NCBI GenBank assembly: GCA_900550475.1
Contig: URSA01000004.1
Span: 62,001 to 126,000 of the forward strand
Source of the DNA: an uncultured Lachnospiraceae bacterium
GTDB taxonomy: Bacteria; Bacillota; Clostridia; Lachnospirales; Lachnospiraceae
DNA length: 64,000 nucleotides
Reading direction: 5' to 3'
The notes beneath the pieces were generated by a model. That model ran no database searches and was not told the DNA's origin. It saw only the letters and a list, made by a program, of their open reading frames with translations. The translations under genes and the position numbers were made by a program. Numbering within the stretch: position 1 is the first letter of the stretch; every line of letters starts with the position of its first letter. Shown one piece after another: positions 54,363 to 61,923 of this stretch.

Positions 54363-57300
54363 ATGGCAGTGGAATTTACACCCGAACAGAGACAGGCAAT
54401 CGAACTGCATGACAGGAATATACTGGTATCAGCGGCAGCGGGATCGGGAAAGACAGCCGTGCTGTCGGAGCGCATTGTGCAGATGGTGTGCCGGGAGCAG
54501 GATCCTGTGGACATAGACCGTCTGCTGGTGGTGACGTTTACCAACGCGGCGGCTGCGGAGATGCGGGAGCGTATCAATCAGGCGATTTTAAACCGGCTGA
54601 ACGAGGACGGGGAAAACGAACATCTCCAGAGACAGGCGGCACTGATGCACAACGCCCAGATCACGACCATCGACAGCTTCTGTCTGTTTGTGCTGCGGAA
54701 CAATTTTCAGGACATCGGACTGGATCCTGCATTCCGCGTGGCGGATGAGGGAGAGCTGGAGCTGATCAGGCAGGATGTACTGGCACAGCTTTTGGAGGAG
54801 CGCTTTGCGGAGGGGCGGGAGGCGTTTTACCGCTGTGTGGAGCATTTCTGTCCGGGAGGCAGGGAGAGCGTGCTGGAGGAGCACATTTTCAGTCTGTACC
54901 GGTATGCGCTGAGCTTTCCGTTTCCCGAGGAGTGGCTTAAGGCGCGCAAGCGGGATTACCGCGTGGACACGGTGGAGGAGATGGAGCGGTCGGACTGGGG
55001 ACGCTGCCTTTCCGCCCATCTGCAGAAGACGGTGCTCTCCTACGCACAGGAGCTGCGGCGGGCGCGGGAGATCTGCGAGCAACCCGACGGCCCTTATATG
55101 TTTGGGGAAATGCTTGAGGCGGAGGAGGAGCAGATCCTGCAGCTTTCCCGCCAGACATCATGGGAGACTTTCTCTGCAAAGCTCTCCGGCATAAGCTTCG
55201 GGAGACTTTCCACGAAGAAGGATGAGACGGTTTCGCCCCGGAAGCGGGAGCAGGTGAAAAAGCTGCGGGACGGCGTAAAGGACGGCGTAAAGAAGCTGGA
55301 GGCAGATTTCTTCCGTTTTCCCATGGAGGCTGTTCTGCGCCAGTCCGCCGAATGTGCGGAGGCGGTGGAAGAGCTGGTGGAGCTGTGTCTGGAATTTAAA
55401 CGCCGTCTGGATGAGAAGAAGAGGGATAAAAAGCTGCTAGATTTTTCCGATATGGAGCATTTTGCCCTTGAGATCCTGATCGAGAAGGACGGGGACGGAA
55501 ACGTGGTGCCCACAAGGACTGCGCAGGAATACCGGGAGTATTTCAAGGAAGTGCTGATCGACGAGTATCAGGACAGCAATCTGGTACAGGAATATCTGTT
55601 GAAGGCGGTGTCCGGGGAGGCAATCGGAGACTACAACCGTTTTATGGTGGGCGATGTGAAGCAGAGCATTTACAAGTTCCGCCTGGCACGACCGGAGCTG
55701 TTTTTAGAGAAATACCATACATATGAGCCGGAGGGGGAAAGCACCTGCCGGATCGATCTGCATAAAAACTTCCGCAGCCGCAGGGAAGTCATTGACACGG
55801 TGAATACCGTTTTTGCAAAGATCATGACAAAGGAGCTGGGCGGGATCGTGTATGACGACCGCGCGGCGCTCTATCCGGGGGCGGTATACCCCGAGCAGGA
55901 GGGCTGCGGGAGCGAGCTGATCCTGTTTGAGAAGCCGGAGAAGGGGGAGGAGCTGACCGCAAGGCAGGCGGAGGCGCTTGGAATTGCGGATCGGATCAAG
56001 GAACTCCGACGGAGCTTTCAGGTGACGGATAAGGAGAGCGGCACCCTGCGGCCGGTGATGTACCGGGACATTGTGATTCTGCTCCGGACGACCAGCGGCT
56101 GGGATGAGGAGTTCCGGGATGTGCTGGCAAGGGAAGGAATCCCCGCCCATGTGACGGGAAAGACCGGTTATTTTGCATCAAAGGAAATCCGGGACGTGCT
56201 GCAGTTTCTGCGGGTGCTTGACAATCCCAGACAGGATATTCCGCTGTTTGGCGTGCTCCGCTCCGTGTTCGGCGGTTTCAGTGACGAGGAGGCTGCCGCG
56301 CTGCGCAGCAGCGGTGAGGACAGAAGCGTCAGCCTGTACGACTGCATCTGTGAGAGCGCGGACGAAAAATGCAGGCATTTTCTGGAGCAGCTTGCAAAGT
56401 ACAGGAAATACACGGCGTACATGTCCATTCTGGAGCTGCTCCGCACCATTTTTGACGAGTATGATTATCTGCCCTATGTGGCGGCGCTTCCCGCCGGGGG
56501 AAAGCGTCTCGCCAATGTGGAGATGCTTCTGACCAAGGCAGCCGCGTTTGAGAAGAACAGCTATTACGGGCTCTATCATTTCATCCGTTATGTGGAACAG
56601 CTTGAGAAGTACAACGTGGATTTCGGGGAGGCGGGCACGCTGGACGAAAACGCGGATGTGGTGCGGATCATGAGCATCCACAAGAGCAAGGGACTGGAGT
56701 TTCCGGTTGCCATTGTGGCGGGGCTGTCCAAGCGTTTCAATATGCAGGACGCCGCCCAGTCCATGATCGTGGATATGGATCTGGGAATCGGTGTGGATTA
56801 TGTAAACATTGAAGAGCGTACCAGAAACCGCACGCTGAGAGAAAAGGTTCTGGCTGCCAAGATGAAGGCGGATAATCTGGCGGAGGAGCTGCGGGTTTTG
56901 TATGTGGCAATGACCCGTGCCAAGGAGAAGCTGATTATGACGGGGACGGTAAATCAGCTTGACAAGGCGCTTGCCGCCGCAGGGGAGGGAGACATGACCT
57001 ATACCCGTCTGTGCGGGGCGACCGGATTTCTGGACTATCTGTTGCCCACCTTCCCCAACGTGACGGGCAAGACGGTGGATGAGCTGGAGCTTGCCGCCAT
57101 CCGGGAGGAGCTGTCAGGCGAGGGCAGGCGTTTTGCGCTGGAAAACAGTCTGTTATGCGACGGGGAGGCGCTCGCGGCGCTCTCGGAACGGTTTTCCTAT
57201 GTGTATCCCCACAAGGATCTGGAGAAACTTTACACGAAGACCACGGTTTCGGAATTGAAGATGGCGGCGCTGCAGGGCGCGGGAGAGGAACCGGCGAAGG

Positions 57301-57893
57301 AGCTGTTTGCCCAAAAGGAGGTCAGTCCTTACATTCCCGACTTTATGCGCGGGAAGGAGGAAGTGACCGGAACCGTGCGCGGAAGCGCCATGCACAGGGT
57401 TATGGAGCTGCTAGATTTTACAAGGGAATACCCGGACGGCGATGCGCTTGGGGAAGTGCTTACCGCCTTCCGCGCGCAAGGCAGGCTGACGGAGGAGTAT
57501 GCAAGGGCAGTGCGGCCTGAGAAAATCCTGCATTTTTTACATTCGCCTCTGGCAAAACGGATGCAGGATGCAGCAAGGCAGGGATTGTTATACAGGGAGC
57601 AGCCGTTTGTGTACGGCATCGGAGCGTCGCGGCTGTCCGCCGGAGAGAATCATTTTCCCGAGGAGGAGACGGTTCTGATTCAGGGAATTGTGGACGCCTT
57701 CTTTGAGGAGGACGGCGGTCTGATCCTGCTCGACTATAAGACGGATGTGATCCATACGCCCGCGGAGCTGGCGGACAGGTACAAGGTTCAGCTTGACTAC
57801 TACGAGGAAGCATTAAAAAACCTGACCGGAAAACCGGTCAGGGAAAAGATTCTGTATTCTTTTTATCTGGGTGAGACAATTCTTGTGCCTTAG
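54363..57893 (+). CDS. addA: ATP-dependent helicase/nuclease subunit A
   Basis: The product of about 1176 residues is a UvrD-type helicase with a C-terminal nuclease. Motifs include AAAGSGKTAVL, the NAAAAEM segment, DEYQDSN (Walker B), SIHKSKGLEFP, LYVAMTRAKEKL, and the nuclease GIVDAFFEE then LLDYKTD. It unwinds and trims DNA ends for recombination together with AddB. ATG 54363 is 4 bp after the addB stop; AAAGGAG lies 13 nt upstream, inside addB. A longer frame from 54318 lies within addB and is rejected. It ends 4 bp inside the convergent thiT gene. Confidence 0.95.
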   Translation: MAVEFTPEQRQAIELHDRNILVSAAAGSGKTAVLSERIVQMVCREQDPVDIDRLLVVTFTNAAAAEMRERINQAILNRLNEDGENEHLQRQAALMHNAQITTIDSFCLFVLRNNFQDIGLDPAFRVADEGELELIRQDVLAQLLEERFAEGREAFYRCVEHFCPGGRESVLEEHIFSLYRYALSFPFPEEWLKARKRDYRVDTVEEMERSDWGRCLSAHLQKTVLSYAQELRRAREICEQPDGPYMFGEMLEAEEEQILQLSRQTSWETFSAKLSGISFGRLSTKKDETVSPRKREQVKKLRDGVKDGVKKLEADFFRFPMEAVLRQSAECAEAVEELVELCLEFKRRLDEKKRDKKLLDFSDMEHFALEILIEKDGDGNVVPTRTAQEYREYFKEVLIDEYQDSNLVQEYLLKAVSGEAIGDYNRFMVGDVKQSIYKFRLARPELFLEKYHTYEPEGESTCRIDLHKNFRSRREVIDTVNTVFAKIMTKELGGIVYDDRAALYPGAVYPEQEGCGSELILFEKPEKGEELTARQAEALGIADRIKELRRSFQVTDKESGTLRPVMYRDIVILLRTTSGWDEEFRDVLAREGIPAHVTGKTGYFASKEIRDVLQFLRVLDNPRQDIPLFGVLRSVFGGFSDEEAAALRSSGEDRSVSLYDCICESADEKCRHFLEQLAKYRKYTAYMSILELLRTIFDEYDYLPYVAALPAGGKRLANVEMLLTKAAAFEKNSYYGLYHFIRYVEQLEKYNVDFGEAGTLDENADVVRIMSIHKSKGLEFPVAIVAGLSKRFNMQDAAQSMIVDMDLGIGVDYVNIEERTRNRTLREKVLAAKMKADNLAEELRVLYVAMTRAKEKLIMTGTVNQLDKALAAAGEGDMTYTRLCGATGFLDYLLPTFPNVTGKTVDELELAAIREELSGEGRRFALENSLLCDGEALAALSERFSYVYPHKDLEKLYTKTTVSELKMAALQGAGEEPAKELFAQKEVSPYIPDFMRGKEEVTGTVRGSAMHRVMELLDFTREYPDGDALGEVLTAFRAQGRLTEEYARAVRPEKILHFLHSPLAKRMQDAARQGLLYREQPFVYGIGASRLSAGENHFPEEETVLIQGIVDAFFEEDGGLILLDYKTDVIHTPAELADRYKVQLDYYEEALKNLTGKPVREKILYSFYLGETILVP

Positions 57894-58585
57894 TCTGCGG
57901 AAAGCTGCTTAAGGCGCAGGAACAGCTTGCTCACTGCGGGAATTTTCAGGATGATTACGGTCAGGATTCCCTCCGCCAATATGTAGCTGTAATTGTAGAC
58001 GAGGGGATAGAGGAACGCGATGCTTTTAGGAAAGCTCTCCGGCATGTAATCCATCCAGTAAAGGTAGCCGCCGATGGTGTGGAACAGCCCGCGGGCGAGA
58101 ATGGCGGCCAGATATGCGGGCAGGAAACGGTTCACGCTGCCGGTATCCTTCGCGGAGTCCTTGTAGAAAAAGCCCGTGATTCCCAGAGCGGTGAAGGCGA
58201 AAAAGTAATCGCAGCAGACCTGGAGCGGGGAGAGCATATAGGCGCCTCCGCTCTGGAAGAACTGCAATATGCCGTAGGCGAAGGCAGACAAAATTCCCGC
58301 CTTGATACCGTAAAAATAGCCGATCATGCAGATACACAGCATGGAAAAGGCAGTCAGGGAACCGCCGTTTGGCAGCTCTAACTTCACATAGGAGAGCAGG
58401 AAACCGAGGGCGATGAGAATGCCGCATACGGTCAGTCTCCTGGTGCTGAAACGGGTGTGCTTCTGCCTGCGGTCAACGATCACGGCAGAGAGGACAAGTG
58501 CCAGAAGCAGGGCGGCGATCAGAATATAATAGCCCGCCTGCCCGAGTGAGTAGTAGCCTTCCTCGGCTTTGATAAAATTTTGCAT
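57890..58585 (-). CDS. thiT: Thiamine ECF transporter substrate-binding subunit ThiT
   Basis: The 231-residue protein has six hydrophobic helices and ThiT features, including KLELPNGGSLTAFSM, GGAYMLSPLQVC, GGYLYWMDYMP and YNYSYILAEG. It captures thiamine for a shared energy-coupling module, which is not in this window. A TPP riboswitch upstream confirms the vitamin. AAGGAGG lies 7 nt before the ATG at 58585. The longer frame to 58621 lacks support. Confidence 0.93.
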   Translation of the reverse strand: MQNFIKAEEGYYSLGQAGYYILIAALLLALVLSAVIVDRRQKHTRFSTRRLTVCGILIALGFLLSYVKLELPNGGSLTAFSMLCICMIGYFYGIKAGILSAFAYGILQFFQSGGAYMLSPLQVCCDYFFAFTALGITGFFYKDSAKDTGSVNRFLPAYLAAILARGLFHTIGGYLYWMDYMPESFPKSIAFLYPLVYNYSYILAEGILTVIILKIPAVSKLFLRLKQLSAD

Positions 58586-58644
58586 AAAAAAACCTCCTTG
58601 ATTGAGTACAAAGAGGGACACAAAGAAACCGTCGAAACGGTTCG

Positions 58645-58730
58645 TTGCTTCCCTACGCCGGTATTATCCGGTTCAGGTAGTGAGGGTTAGAATCCGAGGA
58701 TTCAATCTCAGCATTGTGCTCCCCTAGCAA
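58645..58730 (-). promoter_or_regulatory. TPP (THI-box) riboswitch upstream of thiT
   Basis: Read on the minus strand, GGGGAGC, GCTGAGA, ACCTGAACCGGATAATACC and GGCGTAGGGAA appear in the TPP aptamer order. P1 forms between TTGCT (58730-58726) and AGCAA (58649-58645). A short hairpin AACCGT/ACGGTT (58627-58642) follows and leads into a T-rich stretch, so TPP probably reduces thiT expression by early termination or by blocking initiation. Confidence 0.95.
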
Positions 58731-58746
58731 TAATTGATTCGTTCTC

Positions 58747-58775
58747 ACTATACGAAGTTCTGTTTTGTTTGTCAA
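58747..58775 (-). promoter_or_regulatory. Promoter of the TPP-riboswitch/thiT transcript
   Basis: On the minus strand a consensus TTGACA (58775-58770) and TATAGT (58752-58747) are 17 bp apart; the transcript would begin about 10 nt before the TPP aptamer. Confidence 0.75.
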
Positions 58776-58797
58776 GGGGAAAAAAGGGTGCTATACT
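58769..58797 (+). promoter_or_regulatory. Promoter of the HAD hydrolase gene
   Basis: TTGTCA (58769-58774) and TATACT (58792-58797) are 17 bp apart, with TG one base before the -10. The -35 shares five bases with the divergent thiT -35. Confidence 0.7.
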
Positions 58798-58869
58798 GAA
58801 AATCTGTAACAGTTCTGATGCGCCGTCCGCAAGGCGGCGTAACGGATGCCAAAAAGATGGGAGAACAGA

Positions 58870-59586
58870 ATGGTGGAGAATTATATTTTTGACCTGTACG
58901 GAACATTGATCGATATCGAGACGGATGAGGAATCCCTTCCGCTGTGGGAAAAACTCGCCGATTTTTACGGCGGAGCGGGAGCGTTCTACGAGCCGGAGGA
59001 ATTGAAAAAGAGATACCGTGCGCTGGTGACAGAGCAGGAAGAAGCGCTTGCCCAAAAATCCGGAGTACCGCGGGAGGTTGTGGAGATCCGGCTGGAGGAG
59101 GTGTTCGCCGCGCTGTTTGAGGAGAAGGGCGCGAGGGACTACGAGGCGCTTCTTGCGCAGGTCGGCCCCTTTTTCAGGGAGGCGTCCACGCATTATATCA
59201 GGCTTTTTCCGGGCACAGATGAGCTGCTGAGACGACTCCATGAGGCGGGAAAGGGCGTGTTTCTTCTGTCAAACGCGCAGCGCATTTTCACGGAATCCGA
59301 AATGCGAAAGCTGGGGATAGCGGACAGCTTTGACGGGATTCTTTTGTCCTCCGATGCGGGAGTCAAAAAACCTTCCTCCTTGTTTTTTTCAAGGCTGATG
59401 GGAAAATATGACATAGAAAAAGACACATGTGTCATGGTGGGAAATGACTGTAATGCCGACATTGGCGGTGCACATGTTTTCGGCATTCCCAGCATCTATA
59501 TTCATACGAATCAATCCACGCCGCTGACACAGCCGTTACCTGAGGACTGCACCCGGGTGGAGTGTATCGGGGATGTGTTTCCGTAA
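58870..59586 (+). CDS. HAD family hydrolase (YjjG/PpaX-like)
   Basis: The protein of about 238 residues has HAD motifs FDLYGTLIDI near the start, LLSNAQ (motif II), and MVGNDCNADIGGA (motif IV) with a preceding motif III lysine in GVKKPSS. The helical cap follows motif I. Motif I reads DLYGT where most relatives have DxDGT; the second Asp is replaced by Tyr, as in some HAD subgroups. The substrate is unknown. ATG 58870 follows GATGGGAGA; a frame from 58846 is less supported. Confidence 0.88.
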   Translation: MVENYIFDLYGTLIDIETDEESLPLWEKLADFYGGAGAFYEPEELKKRYRALVTEQEEALAQKSGVPREVVEIRLEEVFAALFEEKGARDYEALLAQVGPFFREASTHYIRLFPGTDELLRRLHEAGKGVFLLSNAQRIFTESEMRKLGIADSFDGILLSSDAGVKKPSSLFFSRLMGKYDIEKDTCVMVGNDCNADIGGAHVFGIPSIYIHTNQSTPLTQPLPEDCTRVECIGDVFP

Positions 59587-59625
59587 AAAATCGCACCGTC
59601 CACCCTCTCGGATGTCCGGTGCGAT
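59585..59625 (-). terminator. Terminator of the micropeptide transcript
   Basis: ATCGCACCG (minus, starting at 59625) pairs with CGGTGCGAT, with a second inner stem CATCC/GGGTG, followed on the minus strand by six T (59590-59585). On the plus strand no T-run follows. Confidence 0.85.
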
Positions 59626-59645
59626 CATTCTATGAATCCGTATGA

Positions 59646-59714
59646 TTAGCAGCCGATGCGGAATACACGGCAAAGATTCTTGAAAAGATCTGCACAATTA
59701 AAATTGAAACACAT
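59646..59714 (-). CDS. 22-residue four-cysteine micropeptide, function unknown
   Basis: An ATG at 59714 lies 7 nt after AGGAGGA and opens 22 codons ending in TAA. Cysteines stand at positions 2, 7, 15 and 22. The peptide starts MCFNFNC and ends FRIGC, with basic and Phe-rich residues between. It has its own promoter (59762-59790), a strong ribosome site and its own terminator, and nothing else lies on that transcript. I recognise no family. It may be a metal- or redox-active peptide, a secreted signal, or the visible end of a small regulatory RNA. Confidence 0.65.
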   Translation of the reverse strand: MCFNFNCADLFKNLCRVFRIGC

Positions 59715-59761
59715 AAGTTTATCCTCCTTTTTGTTTTTTGAGTCAGCTAACTTACAAATGA

Positions 59762-59790
59762 ATTGTAACAATTTTGTAACAATTTCGCAA
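59762..59790 (-). promoter_or_regulatory. Promoter of the micropeptide gene
   Basis: On the minus strand TTGCGA (59790-59785) and TACAAT (59767-59762) are 17 bp apart, within an AT-rich stretch with repeated TTGTTACAA-like words. It faces the micropeptide and starts about 40 nt before its ATG. Confidence 0.6.
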
Positions 59791-59807
59791 TAGGAAAGGA
59801 CTGGAAA

Positions 59808-61328
59808 ATGAACGACTATATTTTGTTTGATCTGGACGGCACTCTGACCGACCCCAAGGAGGGGATCACAAAGTCCGTTCAGTATGCGCTTTCGGCTTTC
59901 GGCATCGAAGTGACAAATCTGGATGAGCTGGAGCCTTTTATCGGCCCGCCCTTAAAGGACAGCTTCATGGAGTTTTACGGAATGGACGAGCCCACTGCCC
60001 TGCGCGCCATCGAGAAATACCGGGAGCGGTTTCAGGATAAGGGACTCTTTGAAAACCGGATCTATGACGGCGTGCCGGAGCTTCTGCGTAAACTGAAGGG
60101 AAATCATAAGAAGGTCGCCATTGCCTCCAGCAAGCCCACGGTTTTTGTGGAGCGGATTTTGGAGCACTTTGACATCCGCAGATATTTTGATGTGGTGGTG
60201 GGCAGCGAGCTTGACGGTACCCGGACGGAGAAGTCCGAGGTGGTGGCGGAGGCGCTGCGGCAGCTCTACGGGGAGGAAAGCAGCCCGGAGGACATTGCAC
60301 AGAAGAAGCGCGACACCGTCATGGTGGGAGACCGCAAATTTGATGTGGCGGGAGCAAAGGCGGAGGGAGTTGTCAGCGTGGCGGTTGCCTACGGCTACGG
60401 CCCCATGGATGAGTTGAAGATTGCCGCCCCCGATTACATTGTGCGGACGGTGGAGGAGCTGGAGAAGCTGCTGCTTCGCGGCACCGAGAAGCCTTCCGAG
60501 ACGCCCATGAACAAGATCTGGTATGTCCTGTTTCCGGCATTGATTTTCTATTTTGTGAGAGCCATGGGCTCCTATATCGGATTGTTTCTGGTGGGATATC
60601 TGGCGGACAATCTGCCCCCTGCCGCTGCTGAACAACTGGTATTCTGGGATGAAAACGGTGCGATGGCGGGGGTTACGGGCAACGGCTCCGCGTTGATCGC
60701 CGCAGTGGCATTTCTCACGGCGGGAATTGTGACATGGCGTTTCTTCGGAAAGGAAGAGCTTCGGAAGAAAAAGCAGGATCTGCCGCTCAAGCACGCGCGA
60801 CTGAAGTCCCCGCTTTCCTACGCCGCAATGTTCTGCTGCGTCTGTGGCTTTGCTCTGGGGCTCAATCTGCTGTTTGAACTTTTGGGAATCACGCATCTGT
60901 CCGCAGCGTATGAGGAGACGGCTGCCACGCAGTATGCGGCTGCGGTGCCGGTGGGGCTTCTTCTGAACGGACTTCTGGTTCCCTTTGTGGAGGAGCTGGC
61001 TTTCCGCGGTGTGCTTTACAACCGGCTGAAAAAGTACATGACCTGGGGCAGCGCGGTGGTGGTCTCCGCATTGGCCTTCGGTATCTACCACCAGAACATG
61101 GTGCAGGGCGCGTATGCGTTTCTGATGGGCTGCCTTATCGCGTGGTGCTATGAGCGCTTCGGACGGTTTTCGGTGGCGGTTGCCGCCCACGCCCTCAGCA
61201 ATCTCTCGGCGTATGCCCTGACGCTGCTCAGTATGAACCACAGCCTTTCCCCGAGCCTGCCCGCCTGCCTGATCCTCCTAGTAGTCGGCACGCTGGGCGG
61301 CGCCTATTGCTTCTTCAAGAAAAGCTGA
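59808..61328 (+). CDS. HAD phosphatase fused to a CPBP-family intramembrane protease
   Basis: Residues 1-225 are a complete phosphoglycolate-phosphatase-like HAD: FDLDGTLTD (7-15), IASSKP (motif II) and MVGDRKFDV (motif IV). Residues 236-506 hold about eight membrane helices with CPBP (CAAX protease/Abi) motifs: EELAFRG with Glu395, Glu396 and Arg400, GIYHQN with His428, and HALSN with His461. The reading frame is continuous through the junction. CPBP proteins are prenyl-type or bacteriocin-immunity-like proteases. Why a soluble phosphatase is joined to one is unknown. AGGAAAGGA precedes the ATG. Confidence 0.9.
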   Translation: MNDYILFDLDGTLTDPKEGITKSVQYALSAFGIEVTNLDELEPFIGPPLKDSFMEFYGMDEPTALRAIEKYRERFQDKGLFENRIYDGVPELLRKLKGNHKKVAIASSKPTVFVERILEHFDIRRYFDVVVGSELDGTRTEKSEVVAEALRQLYGEESSPEDIAQKKRDTVMVGDRKFDVAGAKAEGVVSVAVAYGYGPMDELKIAAPDYIVRTVEELEKLLLRGTEKPSETPMNKIWYVLFPALIFYFVRAMGSYIGLFLVGYLADNLPPAAAEQLVFWDENGAMAGVTGNGSALIAAVAFLTAGIVTWRFFGKEELRKKKQDLPLKHARLKSPLSYAAMFCCVCGFALGLNLLFELLGITHLSAAYEETAATQYAAAVPVGLLLNGLLVPFVEELAFRGVLYNRLKKYMTWGSAVVVSALAFGIYHQNMVQGAYAFLMGCLIAWCYERFGRFSVAVAAHALSNLSAYALTLLSMNHSLSPSLPACLILLVVGTLGGAYCFFKKS

Positions 61329-61362
61329 TCTGTGAATGAATCGCAAACGCCGAGGGCGGGAA

Positions 61363-61582
61363 GGGTACAGGAGCAGGAAAATGGCAATCTGTACCCGATT
61401 TGAGCAGGAAAATGGACGGAAACCGGGTACAGGAGAAGAAAAAGTGTGATCTGTACCCGATTTGAGCAGGAAATCGGACGAAAACCGGGTACAGGAGAAG
61501 GAAAATGGCGATCTGTACCCGATTTGAGCAAGAAAATGGACAAAAACCGGGTACAGAAGGCGGTTTTTGCCATTCTGTACCC
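61363..61582. repeat. Array of four GGGTACAG/CTGTACCC hairpins with exact 62-bp period
   Basis: GGGTACAG occurs at 61363, 61425, 61487 and 61549, and its reverse complement CTGTACCC at 61389, 61451, 61513 and 61575. Each pair can form a hairpin with an 18-bp loop. The 62-bp unit is conserved between copies, including GATTTGAGCA and GGACnnAAACC. The last hairpin has a different loop with GGCGGTTTTTGCC. The sequence lies in a gene-free region; a long minus-strand frame across it is a by-product of the repeat. Confidence 0.9.
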
Positions 61583-61687
61583 GTGATAGGTATGATATGA
61601 GAAGCAATGAGCTTTTATACATATTTAAATTGTATACAGCAAAGCACAAACAAAAACAATACAGACACAAAATACAAACAATAGAAT

Positions 61688-61712
61688 GAATTGTCTAATT
61701 ATCTGACAATTC
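61688..61712. promoter_or_regulatory. Palindromic site upstream of the gltB promoter
   Basis: GAATTGTC (61688-61695) and GACAATTC (61705-61712) form a perfect inverted repeat with a 9-bp spacer. It ends 15 bp before the -35, a position suited to an activator. The protein that binds is unknown. Confidence 0.55.
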
Positions 61713-61727
61713 AAAGAAAAAAAGCTA

Positions 61728-61756
61728 TTTACAAATGGTTATAAAGGGTGTATAGT
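61728..61756 (+). promoter_or_regulatory. Promoter of the gltB transcript
   Basis: TTTACA (61728-61733) and TATAGT (61751-61756) are 17 bp apart. The transcript would start at about 61763, at the foot of a terminator-like hairpin, leaving a 160-nt leader before gltB. Confidence 0.65.
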
Positions 61757-61765
61757 GATGGCACA

Positions 61766-61809
61766 AGCCGCAAAGGAGCGACCCGGAAGGGATTCCTTTG
61801 CGGCTTTTT
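61766..61809 (+). terminator. Attenuator-like terminator at the 5' end of the gltB leader
   Basis: AGCCGCAAAGGA (61766-61777) pairs with TCCTTTGCGGCT (61794-61805), followed by a T-run to 61809. A small CCC-GGAA-GGG hairpin sits in the loop. It begins within a few bases of the predicted transcription start, so gltB expression requires read-through or a second promoter. Confidence 0.75.
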
Positions 61810-61923
61810 GTGTAGGCGGACAATGAGTCGGGAGCGGGATTACCGGAGACCCGGCGAGTGCCGCAATCAGGAGAGAAACTTGCAGGGCATGTTTTTCATC
61901 GTTTGCAGGAAAGGAGATCGGTC

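Noticed and set aside
52364..54577. 737-codon minus-strand open frame opposite addB
   Set aside because: It is the mirror of GC-rich codons in a clear addB gene; it has no family resemblance and no start signals.
61363..61582. CRISPR array
   Set aside because: The sequence between the short inverted words is itself conserved from unit to unit, so there are no unique spacers, and no cas genes are near.
61278..61670. Long minus-strand open frame across the 62-bp repeats
   Set aside because: The repeat period is not a multiple of three, there is no ribosome site, and the apparent peptide repeats come only from the DNA repeat.
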